Source: SIRX01 sp965213905
GTDB lineage: Bacteria; Actinomycetota; Rubrobacteria; Rubrobacterales; Rubrobacteraceae
Length of the DNA stretch: 64,000 bases
Reading direction: 5' to 3'
Assembly: GCA_965213905.1 (NCBI GenBank)
Contig: OZ243922.1
Span: forward strand, 2,294,001 to 2,358,000
Part shown: positions 1-7,972 of the stretch, piece after piece
Position numbering within the stretch: position 1 is the first letter of the stretch
Layout of the letters: the number at the start of each line of letters is the position of its first letter
Notes under the pieces: generated by a model
The model's database searches: none
The model's input: the letters and a program-made list of their open reading frames with translations, nothing else
What the model was told of the DNA's origin: nothing
Translations under genes and position numbers: made by a program

Positions 1-1
1 G

Positions 2-595
2 AACGTCGGCGGCGAGATCTCGTACCCGTTCGACCCGGACCCGGATTCTCAGGTAGACCTGGACGCGCTGCGCGCGGTAGCCGCCTCCGGGAAAGACGGT
101 AGCAGGTTGGTAACCGCCCCGGACGTGTCCCCGGGGAGCAGCTACAGTATAGGGGACTACCCGGAAGAGTCCACCGACGACACGGTCTACTTTGTGGAGT
201 TCGCAAACGAAGCCGGTACTTACACCGGTGCCGGCGGGTTGGCGGAGAAAGGAGCCGTCACCTACGCCACCAACACCCCGCTAGAAGACGCCAGGGGCAC
301 CATAGTCGTGGTGAACGGGGACTTCGAGATCGGCGACGGCCGGGAGTATAGAGGTTTGATCTTCCTCAGAGATCCCGTAGACGACGGCGAGACGTTGGAA
401 TACGTCAGCACGGGCGACGTGACGTTGGGCGGCTTCGCCAACGTCGAGGGCACGATAACAATGGGCGATGGTACAGAAGGCACCGTGTCTTCGGAGGTTC
501 CACCCAGCCTGGCCGACGACCTCGGGAAACGTCCCGGCTTTTACACGCTGGAACGCTGGAGCTGGCGCGAGTGCTACACCGAAGACTGCGACTAG
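2..595 (+). CDS. C-terminal part of a surface/pilus-associated-like protein (5' truncated by window edge)
   Basis: The frame is open from the first bases of the window to a TAG at 593-595, so the true start lies outside. About 197 residues are visible. They are acidic and beta-rich, with repeated short hydrophobic strands separated by glycines (VVVNGDFEIGDG, GLIFLRD, VTLGGFANVEGTITMG). This resembles the beta-helix-like tail of PilX/DUF7305 type pilus or envelope proteins, but the assignment rests on pattern only. Two cysteines lie near the C-terminus (CYTEDCD). The stop overlaps the stop of the convergent zinc-ribbon gene within a shared CTAG. Function is unproven. Confidence 0.6.
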   Translation, partial: NVGGEISYPFDPDPDSQVDLDALRAVAASGKDGSRLVTAPDVSPGSSYSIGDYPEESTDDTVYFVEFANEAGTYTGAGGLAEKGAVTYATNTPLEDARGTIVVVNGDFEIGDGREYRGLIFLRDPVDDGETLEYVSTGDVTLGGFANVEGTITMGDGTEGTVSSEVPPSLADDLGKRPGFYTLERWSWRECYTEDCD

Positions 596-793
596 GCCAT
601 CCCCGGGTCTTCCTCGTCCTCGAACGGGTTGTCCACGGGTCCATCTGGGTCCAGGGCGTAGGGCTCTACCCGGGCGGAGCCGCAGTTGGTTGGGGCACTG
701 CATTTCGTCTTCTTCGGGATCCACCAACTTCAGGCGCGCCTCGTGCTCGCTGAACACGGTTCCGCAAACCCGGCACACTAGCTTACTCTCCAC
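592..793 (-). pseudogene. small zinc-ribbon protein, frameshifted by a 4-bp tandem duplication
   Basis: A GTG start at 793 has a good Shine-Dalgarno (AGGGAG, 8 bases upstream) and encodes a CRVCG knuckle at the N-terminus. The second knuckle should read CPNCGS. The minus strand instead has AACC AACT, a 4-base duplication near 687-694, which shifts the frame after CPN. Removing four bases restores CPNCGS followed by an acidic tail to a TAG at 592-594, giving a 65-residue protein. The frame that continues without the correction is arginine-rich and looks non-coding. It is either a recent pseudogene or a sequencing error. A different zinc-ribbon protein is intact at 21994-22143. Function unknown. 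Confidence 0.7.
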
Positions 794-888
794 GCAACGC
801 TCCCTTCGCTTTGCCCCGCGAACTCGTCATCGTCATATTACACACTACACACGCCCCGAACCTCCGCCCGGATCGCTAGAATAGAGGT

Positions 889-1335
889 ATGGATCAAAAA
901 CAAGAACAGCGGAGCGCCGTTAAAGTCGGAATGGTTTGGGGCGGTATAGGGGGGGTGGTCGGGTTTCTGGCCGCCCTGATCGGGGGCTCGCTCGCGGGAA
1001 TCCTCTTGTCGGGATTCGTGGGGCTTTCCTGCGGACGACGGGCCGCGGTGGCGGAGGCGGGCAAAAAGCCCGGGGCGTTGTCCGGTTTGATCGGGGGCTC
1101 CCTGGCCTCGCCGGTCTTCGTGCTGGGGGCCGCGGCCGGGGCGGCTATCTCCGCCCGGAGCCTCAGCATGACGGAGATGGCAGAGACGATCTCCAGCATG
1201 GCCGACATGCAGATCTCACCGGAAGTAGCCTGGCAACTGTTCCTTCTAGCATTGGTTTTCGCGGCTATCATCCAGACGCTGCTCCTTATACTGGTCTCCA
1301 CCGCCGCGGGCGCCTGGGCGATGAGAAAGAGGTAA
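889..1335 (+). CDS. small integral membrane protein, function unknown
   Basis: 148 residues. After a short polar N-terminus (MDQKQEQRSAVK) come about four hydrophobic, glycine- and alanine-rich segments, roughly residues 13-33, 35-50, 66-90 and 112-142, ending in a basic tail (MRKR). The pattern is like DUF5518-type glycine-zipper membrane proteins, but I do not recognise the family with certainty. A TAGAAT box at 877-882 lies six bases before the ATG, so the transcript may be leaderless, although AGAGG also sits just before the start. It converges with sufU. Confidence 0.6.
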   Translation: MDQKQEQRSAVKVGMVWGGIGGVVGFLAALIGGSLAGILLSGFVGLSCGRRAAVAEAGKKPGALSGLIGGSLASPVFVLGAAAGAAISARSLSMTEMAETISSMADMQISPEVAWQLFLLALVFAAIIQTLLLILVSTAAGAWAMRKR

Positions 1336-1341
1336 GGGAGC

Positions 1342-1821
1342 CTAGGATCTCTCTTTCGCCGCCTCCGCCGCGCCCTCGCCGAAAACGAGCCCGGAACCTT
1401 CCGGACGCTCGACGCCGGCCGCCTCCAGCCGCAAGTCCTTCTGGTACTTCCTCACGGCGGCTTTGAGGGTGCCGAGGCCCAGGGTGGCGCATTTCGGGCG
1501 GGAGGCCACGACCTGGCGGCCGAGCTTCTCGATCATTTCGTTGTAGTCCATCTCCAAGACTTCGTCCATCGTAAGGTTCTCGTCGTGGATCTGCTCCAGC
1601 AACATGCTCGCCGCCGCCATGCTGATGGTGCAGCCTTCTCCGTCGTAGGTGGCGTCTTCTATGTGCTCGTGGTCGTCTGCACCCTTCAGGTACACCGTCA
1701 CCACGTCGCCGCAACCCGGGTTGCCGCCCGGCATCGCCACGTCGGCGTCTTCGACCTCGCCCCGGTGGCGCGGCTTCTGATAGTGATCCAGCAGAATCTG
1801 TATCTGCAACTGCCTGTCCAA
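1342..1821 (-). CDS. sufU: SufU/IscU-type iron-sulfur cluster scaffold
   Basis: 159 residues. IscU/SufU proteins accept sulfur from a cysteine desulfurase and assemble Fe-S clusters, or relay zinc-bound persulfide in SufU. The three ligand cysteines are visible: C37 in GNPGCGD (with D39), C64 in DGEGCTIS and C111 in RPKCATL. The N-terminal DHYQKPRHRG block is diagnostic. The spacing between the second and third cysteines is longer than in IscU, and there is a C-terminal extension after residue 130, both typical of the SufU group. No sufS, sufB or sufD gene is adjacent, so it stands alone here. Confidence 0.92.
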   Translation of the reverse strand: MDRQLQIQILLDHYQKPRHRGEVEDADVAMPGGNPGCGDVVTVYLKGADDHEHIEDATYDGEGCTISMAAASMLLEQIHDENLTMDEVLEMDYNEMIEKLGRQVVASRPKCATLGLGTLKAAVRKYQKDLRLEAAGVERPEGSGLVFGEGAAEAAKERS

Positions 1822-1932
1822 AACTCGCCTCTCTATAATGTCTAAGTGAGATTGCCCAAATGATTCTACCGCACCAGCACGGCTTCGCCGCCCGGCTGAT
1901 CTTATTTGATACCGTTTGATACACTAGCGAAC

Positions 1933-3015
1933 ATGAAGGTCGGTATAGTCGGACTCCCGAACGTCGGCAAGTCCACGGTATTCAACAGCCTCACAAAGGC
2001 CGGGGCCGAAGCCCAGAACTACCCGTTCACCACGATAGACCCGAACCTGGGTGTTGCGGTGGTGCCGGATGAACGCCTCACGGCGCTGGCGCAGACGATG
2101 CGCAGCAAGAGCGTCGTGCCGGCGACGGTGGACTTCGTGGACATCGCCGGGCTCGTGAAGGGCGCGAGCGAGGGCGAAGGGCTCGGTAACCAGTTTCTCG
2201 GAAACATCCGGGAGTGCGAGGCTATCGCGCACATCGTCCGCTGCTTCGAAGACGAGAACGTGATCCACGTCCACGGCGACGTGGACCCGGCGGGCGACGT
2301 CGAGACCATCAACACCGAGCTACTGCTCGCCGACCTCGCAACCGTCGAGCGCCGGATGGAACGCACCAGCAAGGCCGCCAAAAGTGGCGACGCCAAGCTC
2401 AAGGCCGAGGCCGTGGAATTGGAGAAACTCCGCGACCATCTCTCCGACGGAAACCCGGCCCGCACGTACCCGCCGTCGGAGACGCTTGCGGAGGCGCGGG
2501 GCACGCTTATCACGGCTAAACCGACCCTGTACGTGGCGAACGTGGACGAAGAATCGGTCGCTGAGGGAAATAGTTACAGCGCGGAGGTCGAGAAGCTGGC
2601 GGCCCGGGAGGGGGCCGAGGCGGTGCGGCTCTCGGCGGCGCTCGAAGCCGAGGTCGCGGAGCTACCGGAGGACGAGGCGCGGGAGTACCTGGCGATGCTC
2701 GGGTTGGAGAGCACGGGTTTCGAAGAGTTCGTGCGCGCGGCGTACCGGCTGCTGGGGCTCATAACGTTCTTCACGGCGGGCGAGAAGGAGAGCCGGGCCT
2801 GGACCGTGCGGGAGGGCTCGACGGCGCGGCGGGCAGCGGGCCGCATCCACACGGACATGGAGCGCGGGTTCATCGCGGCGGAGACCGGCAACTGGGAGGA
2901 TCTGGTAAACGCCGGCTCCTGGGCGAAGGCCCGCGAAGAGGCTAAGGCCCGCCTCGAAGGCCGGGGCTACCTCATGAAGGATGGCGACACCGTTCTCTTC
3001 CGCTTCAACGTTTAA
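1933..3015 (+). CDS. ychF: YchF/EngD-family ribosome-associated ATPase
   Basis: 360 residues, full length for the universally conserved Obg-related P-loop ATPase that binds ribosomes and is linked to oxidative-stress control. The N-terminal G domain shows G1 (GLPNVGKS, residues 7-14), the switch II region DIAGLVKGAS and a G4-like NVDEE in place of NKxD, which fits ATP rather than GTP preference. A helical hairpin and a C-terminal TGS domain follow (LITFFTAGEKESRAW, then RGFIAAETGNW). ATG 1933 is preferred over an in-frame ATG at 1906 because homology begins at MKVGIVG. There is no Shine-Dalgarno; TACACT at 1920-1925 lies seven bases upstream. Confidence 0.95.
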   Translation: MKVGIVGLPNVGKSTVFNSLTKAGAEAQNYPFTTIDPNLGVAVVPDERLTALAQTMRSKSVVPATVDFVDIAGLVKGASEGEGLGNQFLGNIRECEAIAHIVRCFEDENVIHVHGDVDPAGDVETINTELLLADLATVERRMERTSKAAKSGDAKLKAEAVELEKLRDHLSDGNPARTYPPSETLAEARGTLITAKPTLYVANVDEESVAEGNSYSAEVEKLAAREGAEAVRLSAALEAEVAELPEDEAREYLAMLGLESTGFEEFVRAAYRLLGLITFFTAGEKESRAWTVREGSTARRAAGRIHTDMERGFIAAETGNWEDLVNAGSWAKAREEAKARLEGRGYLMKDGDTVLFRFNV

Positions 3016-3659
3016 TGGGCTCCTTCGCCAAACCGGAGAAGTCGCTTTCTGAGAGCCGCTTCGCGCTGGTCACCACCGGCGGCGTGCATCTGCCGGAACA
3101 GCCGCGCTTCGACATAGACGACCCCGCGGGCGACTACTCGTACCGGGAGATCCCGACCGACGCCGAAGAATTAACCTGGACCCACGCTTACTACCGGCCC
3201 GACGACGCTTCTGACCTGAACGCGGTATTTCCTCTACAAACCTTCCGGGAACTGGAGGACGAAGGAGCATTCGGAGGACTAAATTACCGGCACTTCAGTT
3301 TTATGGGCGCCATCCATGACCCCGGCCCACTAGCCGGCGAGACCGCCCCGGAGGTCGCGGCGAAGCTGGTAGAGGACGGGGTGGACGCCGTTTTCCTCAC
3401 ACCTTCCTGACCGCTGTGCCACCGATCCGTCGGGTTGGTAAGTGGCGTCATAGAAAGGCGGGGAATACCGACCGTTACGCTCGTGATGGAGAAGGGCGTC
3501 GCGGCGTCGCGGGTCGGCTACGTGCCGTTTCCGTACAACTATCCGATGGGAGAGCCGGGGGACCGGAAGCGGCACCGCGAGGTGGCGTTGGCGGCGTTGG
3601 CGTTGCTGCACGAGTTGGAAGAGCCCGGCGAGGTGGAGCTGCCGTTTGGTTGGCGGTAG
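3015..3659 (+). CDS. selenoprotein of the glycine/sarcosine/betaine reductase B-like family (in-frame UGA = Sec)
   Basis: ATG 3015 overlaps the last base of ychF. The frame meets TGA at 3408-3410 and continues in the same frame with clearly coding sequence to TAG 3657-3659, giving 214 residues. Around the UGA it reads LTPS-U-PLCHRSVG, a UxxC redox motif (U132, C135) at the place where relatives have CPLC. Sequence downstream of the UGA (IERRGIPTVTLV, then FPYNYPMGEPGD) belongs to the same fold as sequence upstream. Other family members are annotated as glycine/betaine/sarcosine reductase selenoprotein B-like; the substrate of this short form is unknown. A hairpin starts directly after the UGA. 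Calling 3015-3410 and 3435-3659 two genes would split one protein. Confidence 0.85.
3411..3447 (+). promoter_or_regulatory. candidate bacterial SECIS hairpin
   Basis: Directly after the UGA, CCGA (3422-3425) pairs with TCGG (3430-3433) around a TCCG loop. CCA pairs with TGG outside this, with a GT bulge, and weaker pairs extend to 3411-3447. The apical loop is about 16 bases from the UGA, within the spacing needed for SelB-dependent Sec insertion. Bacterial SECIS sequences are poorly conserved, so this is structural inference. Confidence 0.5.
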
Positions 3660-3675
3660 CCGGAACCCGGGAGGG

Positions 3676-4839
3676 TCAGGCGGATTTGGGTAGCTTGGTC
3701 TCGCGCACCTCGACGGGTAGGCCGCGTTGTATCTTGCCGAACTCCCGGACCTCGTTTTCTCCGACGAGCGTCGCCGCCACGCCGTCGCGGCCGGCGCGGG
3801 CCGTCCGGCCGATGCGGTGGACGTAAGTTTCCACGTCCTCGGGTAGATCGTAATTTATTACGTGCGAAACGTCCGGGATGTCGAGCCCGCGGGCCGCGAC
3901 GTTGGTTGCGACCAGGATACGGGTTTTGCCACCGGTAAAAGCGGCGAGCGTCTTTGTGCGCTGTGCCTGCGTTTTGCCCCCGTGCAAGAGCCCCACCCGG
4001 TAGCCGTCGCGCTCTAGCTGCCGCTGGAGCTTGGTCGCCCCGTGCTTTGTCCGGCGGAACACGATGGCCCGGGGCTCTTCTTCGGCGTCTATAAGAGAGC
4101 GTAGGGCCCGCGTCTTTTGCTTGCCGTCCACCCGGTAGCAGACCTGCTCCACGGTATCCACCGTGGGCGCCCCGGACTCTACCGTAATCCACTGCGGGGC
4201 GTGCAGGTGACGTTTGACCAAGCCCCGGATCTCACCGGGCATGGTGGCCGAGAACAGGGCCGTCTGCCGCCTGTCGGGCGTGTGCGCCAGGATACGTCCG
4301 ACGTCCGGGGCGAAGCCCATGTCGAGCATCCGGTCCGCCTCGTCGAGCACCAGGTAACTTACGGAGCCGAGCTTCAGCGTGCCGCGCTGCAGGTGGTCGA
4401 GGATACGTCCCGGCGTGCCGACGGCAACCGAGGTCTTGGGATTTTTTAGAGCTTTGATCTGGGGTCCTATCGAAGTGCCGCCGCAGAGGACCACCGAACG
4501 GGCCCGGTCACTTCGAGAGAGGTCCGCGAGATCCGCCGCGACCTGGGACGCCAACTCCCGCGTCGGTGTGAGCACGAGCGCCTGGACTCCCCGCTCTTTG
4601 GGGTTCAGGGCCTCTATGAGGGGTATCGTGAAAGCCGCCGTCTTACCGCTGCCGGTCTGCGCGAGGCCGACTACGTCCCTGCCGCGCAGGAGTTCGGGCA
4701 GCGCCCGCGCCTGGATCCGGGTCGGCTCTTTCCAGCCCTGCCGGTCTATGGCCCCGCGGGTGTGGCCGGAGATGGACAGATCCGCGAACGTGGTTTTGGG
4801 AACCTCGGATAGTTCGGGTGTTTGGGCGTGCGTGGTCAA
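3676..4839 (-). CDS. DEAD-box ATP-dependent RNA helicase
   Basis: 387 residues. All helicase motifs are present: an F18/Q43 Q motif, Walker A AQTGSGKT (60-67), PTRELA, TPGR, DEAD (166-169), SAT (197-199), then VFRRTK, ARGLDIP and HRIGRTAR in the second RecA domain. It is compact, like RhlE/CshA-type helicases, without a long RNA-binding C-terminal extension. Such proteins remodel structured RNA in ribosome assembly, mRNA decay and cold adaptation. The gene converges with the selenoprotein gene. Its leader has a strong promoter and an early intrinsic terminator, suggesting attenuation. Confidence 0.95.
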   Translation of the reverse strand: MTTHAQTPELSEVPKTTFADLSISGHTRGAIDRQGWKEPTRIQARALPELLRGRDVVGLAQTGSGKTAAFTIPLIEALNPKERGVQALVLTPTRELASQVAADLADLSRSDRARSVVLCGGTSIGPQIKALKNPKTSVAVGTPGRILDHLQRGTLKLGSVSYLVLDEADRMLDMGFAPDVGRILAHTPDRRQTALFSATMPGEIRGLVKRHLHAPQWITVESGAPTVDTVEQVCYRVDGKQKTRALRSLIDAEEEPRAIVFRRTKHGATKLQRQLERDGYRVGLLHGGKTQAQRTKTLAAFTGGKTRILVATNVAARGLDIPDVSHVINYDLPEDVETYVHRIGRTARAGRDGVAATLVGENEVREFGKIQRGLPVEVRETKLPKSA

Positions 4840-4933
4840 GGCGTGTTTCCTCTCTCGTATCTTTTAGTAGCAGCCGCCATAAAAAGCGTACGTCGTGGCG
4901 GCCACTCGACGGGAGAGGACGGGCACAGGGCAC

Positions 4934-4965
4934 AAAAAAGAGATGCGCTCTTTGCCGGGCATCTC
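4934..4965 (-). terminator. intrinsic terminator in the helicase 5' leader (putative attenuator)
   Basis: On the minus strand GAGATGC (4965-4959) pairs with GCATCTC (4946-4940), followed at once by six T (4939-4934). It lies about 35 bases downstream of the expected transcription start and about 95 bases before the helicase ATG. No other minus-strand gene ends here, so it most likely controls read-through into the helicase. Confidence 0.6.
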
Positions 4966-5005
4966 GGTAATCGTGGACGTAGATTCTTTACTGCGTAGCC
5001 CGGTT

Positions 5006-5033
5006 AGTATACAAGCCTTGCGGCCCGTATCAA
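5006..5033 (-). promoter_or_regulatory. sigma70-type promoter for the DEAD-box helicase
   Basis: Minus-strand TTGATA (5033-5028), 16-base spacer, TATACT (5011-5006). The predicted start near 4999 gives a leader of about 160 bases. Confidence 0.7.
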
Positions 5034-5215
5034 GCAGTTGCCGCCCGCCCGTCTCCGGGTGTCGGTCCAGGAGCCCCGTCCCGGAACCCGACACGCGATG
5101 AAAACAGAATAAAAACGGGAGGCCGGAAGTAAAACTAGGGGCGTTTTCACGGTCCGGGTACCAGCGCCGCGTTATACTGAGCCTCAGATAAAAACCCTGT
5201 GTCAAAGGCGGTATC

Positions 5216-5914
5216 GTGGCTTTCGTATTTCTCTTTCTCCTGGCGTTCGCTTTCGTGGCGTTTCTTTTTCTGTTGCCGATCCTGTACTCGTTACAGGCGG
5301 TCGGGAGTTTGTTCGTTTATCCAAAGCAGCTAAGGGCGATGTTCGGGAACAAAATCCTGCGCCGCAACCACGCCCTGGAGCACGCAACTATCGTGGTGAT
5401 GATGGAGCGCCAACCGGGCCGCAAGTTCAACGGGTTCTCCACCGACGACGGCTTTTTCGTGCAGGGCGTCAGATCTTTGGAAGAAGTGGACGGCGCCGCC
5501 CGCGAAGCTATCGAGCGTTTGAAGGGCGGAGAGCACAAGCTCGCCATCCACCGCAACTGCGGCACGACCATCGTGGCGGCGAACCTGCTCGCGGCGGTCT
5601 TTTTCCTGACGGCGTTGGGTGTCGGGCTGTACCTGGGCCTGTCGCTCGGCAACCTCTTTCTCCTGGTAGTGGCGGCTATGCTGCTCTCATTCGTGCTGCG
5701 GGTTCCGTTGAGCCTTTTCTTGCAGCGGTTCGTGACCACCGAGCAAGACCTCACGAACGCCGAGGTCGGCTGGGTCGAGGCCGCAAAGCCGAACGAGCTC
5801 AGGGGCGGCATCCTGGGCGTACTGCTCGCGGCGTCCACCGCGCAAGTCAGGGTCTTTCACACCGACCCGGACGCCGTGGAGATCCTCCGCGACGACGGCG
5901 CCGTGGTCAAGTAA
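5216..5914 (+). CDS. DUF6391-like membrane protein
   Basis: 232 residues from a GTG with AGGCGG upstream. A strong N-terminal membrane segment (about 2-28) is followed by a conserved soluble block with RRNHALEHATIVVMM and FNGFSTDDGFFVQG, then RNCGTTIVAANLLAAVFF leading into two further membrane segments (about 122-145 and 147-170). The HALEHATI block is typical of DUF6391 proteins, which have no established function. The C-terminus (about 185-232) is soluble. It stands alone between the helicase and an oxidoreductase. Confidence 0.65.
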   Translation: MAFVFLFLLAFAFVAFLFLLPILYSLQAVGSLFVYPKQLRAMFGNKILRRNHALEHATIVVMMERQPGRKFNGFSTDDGFFVQGVRSLEEVDGAAREAIERLKGGEHKLAIHRNCGTTIVAANLLAAVFFLTALGVGLYLGLSLGNLFLLVVAAMLLSFVLRVPLSLFLQRFVTTEQDLTNAEVGWVEAAKPNELRGGILGVLLAASTAQVRVFHTDPDAVEILRDDGAVVK

Positions 5915-5978
5915 TACTCTGGCCTTCCAGGGCATCTAACCTATACAAAGAACAAAACATTAGCGGGGAGGAAGAGGT

Positions 5979-7349
5979 ATGGAGAGTGGTGGCTACGACG
6001 TTTTGATCGTCGGGGGCGGACAGGCGGGCATCCCGCTGGCCTACGCCCTGGCCGCGGAAGGCAAACGGGTGGCGCTGGCCGAGAGAAAAGACCTCGGCGG
6101 TTCGTGCGTGAACTTCGGTTGTACCCCCACAAAAGCCGCCATCGCCTCGGCCCGGCTGGCGCATCAGGCGCGCCGGGGCTCCGAGTACGGCGTGGAAATA
6201 TCCGAGGTTAAGGTGAATTTTCCGGCGGTCATCGAACGCGCAAAAAACATCGCCGAGGCCAGCCGGGACGGCATCGAGAACGGTTTCGCGGATTCGGAGA
6301 ACCCGCTCCTGATCCGGGGCCACGCCTCCTTTGAAGGCCGGAACGAAAACGGCTTCCGTTTGCAGGTCGGCGACGAAACCGTAACGGCCGAAGAAGTCGT
6401 GCTCAACACCGGCACGCGCAGCCTGATCCCCCCGATAGACGGCCTGGACGAGGTCAGCTACATAGACGCCGGCAACTGGTTGGAGCACACCGAACTCCCC
6501 GAACACATTGCCATAGTCGGGGGCGGGGTCATCGGCCTGGAGATGAGCCAGTTTTACCGTCGCATGGGCAGCCGCGTAACCGTCATCGCCGGTAGCTCCG
6601 GCCGCGTGGCGCCGCAAGAGGACGAGGAAGTCTCCGAGGCTATCCAGAAGATCCTGGAAGACGAGGGGATCGAGTTCCGCCACAACACCCGCGCCGAGAG
6701 GGTAGAGAAGACCGGTGGCGGCATAAAGATAACCCTCGGCGGCGATAACCCCTCGGAGCTTGAAGCCACGCACCTCTTCGTCGCGACGGGCCGGATGCCC
6801 AACACCGACGACCTGGGCCTGGAGAACGTCGGCCTGAAGACAACCAAAAAAGGTATCGTCGAGGCCGACGAGCGGCTCAAGACTAGCGTCGAAGGCATCT
6901 GGGTCGGCGGCGACATCCGGGGCGGCCCGCAGTTTACCCACACCTCCTACGACGACAACCGGGTGATCCTCTCCCAAATGACGGGCGACGGCTCGCACAC
7001 CACAAACCGCGTAGTGCCCTACGCCATATTTACCGACCCCGAACTCGGCCGGGTAGGCATGACCGAGCGCGAAGCCCGTGAGGCCGGTTACGAGGTGGAG
7101 GCCATGCGCTACGAGGTCGCCAACAACGGTAAAGCGACGGAGATCGGGGAGACCAAAGGCTTTATAAAAGTAGTCGCCGATGCTTCCAGCGGCCAAATCC
7201 TCGGTGCGGCGGTGCTCTCTAACGAAGGCGCGGAGCTGGTCCACGCTTACATAGACCTGATGAACGCCGGCGCCCCCCTGAACGTGCTCCGCGACGCCGT
7301 CCACATCCACCCGACGCTGGGAGAAGCCGTCCAGAGCGCCGTCGCCTAA
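5979..7349 (+). CDS. FAD-dependent pyridine nucleotide-disulfide oxidoreductase (mercuric reductase-like)
   Basis: 456 residues of class I disulfide oxidoreductase fold. The FAD dinucleotide motif VGGGQAGIPLA opens the protein. The redox-active pair is in GGSCVNFGCTPTK, the NAD(P) site is VGGGVIGLEMS, the second FAD motif is VGGDIRGGPQ, and the C-terminal active-site base is in HIHPTLGE. It lacks an N-terminal heavy-metal domain and the C-terminal vicinal cysteines of true MerA, so mercury reduction is unlikely. It is annotated elsewhere as mercuric reductase-like or dihydrolipoamide dehydrogenase-like. A strong GGGAGGAAGAGG precedes ATG. No 2-oxoacid dehydrogenase genes are adjacent. Confidence 0.9.
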   Translation: MESGGYDVLIVGGGQAGIPLAYALAAEGKRVALAERKDLGGSCVNFGCTPTKAAIASARLAHQARRGSEYGVEISEVKVNFPAVIERAKNIAEASRDGIENGFADSENPLLIRGHASFEGRNENGFRLQVGDETVTAEEVVLNTGTRSLIPPIDGLDEVSYIDAGNWLEHTELPEHIAIVGGGVIGLEMSQFYRRMGSRVTVIAGSSGRVAPQEDEEVSEAIQKILEDEGIEFRHNTRAERVEKTGGGIKITLGGDNPSELEATHLFVATGRMPNTDDLGLENVGLKTTKKGIVEADERLKTSVEGIWVGGDIRGGPQFTHTSYDDNRVILSQMTGDGSHTTNRVVPYAIFTDPELGRVGMTEREAREAGYEVEAMRYEVANNGKATEIGETKGFIKVVADASSGQILGAAVLSNEGAELVHAYIDLMNAGAPLNVLRDAVHIHPTLGEAVQSAVA

Positions 7350-7411
7350 AATACCCCCAGCGAGGACCCGGAGTCCTGCCCGGTCCCTCGCCCGCATAAA
7401 CAGCGGTATAG

Positions 7412-7624
7412 ATGGCGACACGACCTCCGGCCACACCCCCACGCCTACCAAATCAAATTACGTACCTTATCTGGGGCTACCTGCCCGGCAACACCCTCGG
7501 TATGTTCTTGACCTTCGGGATTTCGCAGACGATCATCGGGTCTGCGTGGATGCTATTAGGTTTGATACTGGTTAAGAGTGAGGGCGCGAACCAAGACCTT
7601 GAGCTTGACGTTAGTGCCGGTTGA
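7412..7624 (+). CDS. possible small membrane protein, doubtful
   Basis: 70 codons with two short hydrophobic stretches (TYLIWGYLPGNTLGMFLTF and IGSAWMLLGLILV). No ribosome-binding site and no recognised family. It lies in a 620-base stretch between the oxidoreductase and the BCCT gene that otherwise holds only the doubtful minus-strand frame below. It could be a remnant of a transporter. Confidence 0.2.
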   Translation: MATRPPATPPRLPNQITYLIWGYLPGNTLGMFLTFGISQTIIGSAWMLLGLILVKSEGANQDLELDVSAG

Positions 7625-7843
7625 ACTTGTAGCGGTTGCGTGGAAACCTGTAGTATCTCCGGGTTCGGCGCAGCCCGGCACGGGCCTGATCAGCAGGTTC
7701 AGCGGTACCGCAAAGAGGGTGTAACCTTCGAGTAGGTAGAGTGCCGCAACCGGCCCGAAGGTGTAGCCTACTGTTGGGTCGAACAACCTGGAGGTCCGGC
7801 CCGAGTCTGCCACGAACGCCGGGTTGCAGGGCAGAGAAACCAC
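7556..7843 (-). CDS. possible remnant of a secreted or coat-like protein, doubtful
   Basis: 95 codons on the minus strand with codon use like genuine genes of this genome (third positions mostly G or C). The sequence is neutral with a hydrophobic core (GPVAALYLLEGYTLFAVPLNLLI) and a threonine-rich end. It begins at a GTG immediately after an in-frame TAA and has no Shine-Dalgarno, so it may be the 3' remnant of a longer gene. No family recognised. Confidence 0.3.
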   Translation of the reverse strand: MVSLPCNPAFVADSGRTSRLFDPTVGYTFGPVAALYLLEGYTLFAVPLNLLIRPVPGCAEPGDTTGFHATATSSTGTNVKLKVLVRALTLNQYQT

Positions 7844-7972
7844 TTACCGTATCGTGAGCCGGTCTGTGGTGTTCCCGGGCAGTTTTCGCACCGGCGATTG
7901 CAATGGTTCTCGTGTTGCTCTATTGTATTGTCATTCTTACCGAGGTCCGACCAGCTACCGGAAGGTGATTTG

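Larger units (their letters stand above)
4840..5215. other. divergent intergenic region between helicase and DUF6391 genes
   Basis: 376 bases without a convincing gene. It holds the minus-strand helicase promoter and leader terminator listed separately, a 7-bp inverted repeat GTGTCGG...CCGACAC near 5054-5096, and a TATACT at 5173-5178 that could be the -10 box of the plus-strand gene, with no clear -35. Confidence 0.6.

Noticed and set aside
3408..3410. The TGA as an ordinary nonsense mutation of a Cys codon
   Set aside because: TGT/TGC to TGA is possible, but the frame downstream is undamaged and a hairpin at SECIS distance is present, so Sec is favoured; the alternative cannot be fully excluded.
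5907..7451. 514-codon open frame on the minus strand
   Set aside because: It is antisense to the complete oxidoreductase gene and results from the high GC third-position bias. No domain is seen.
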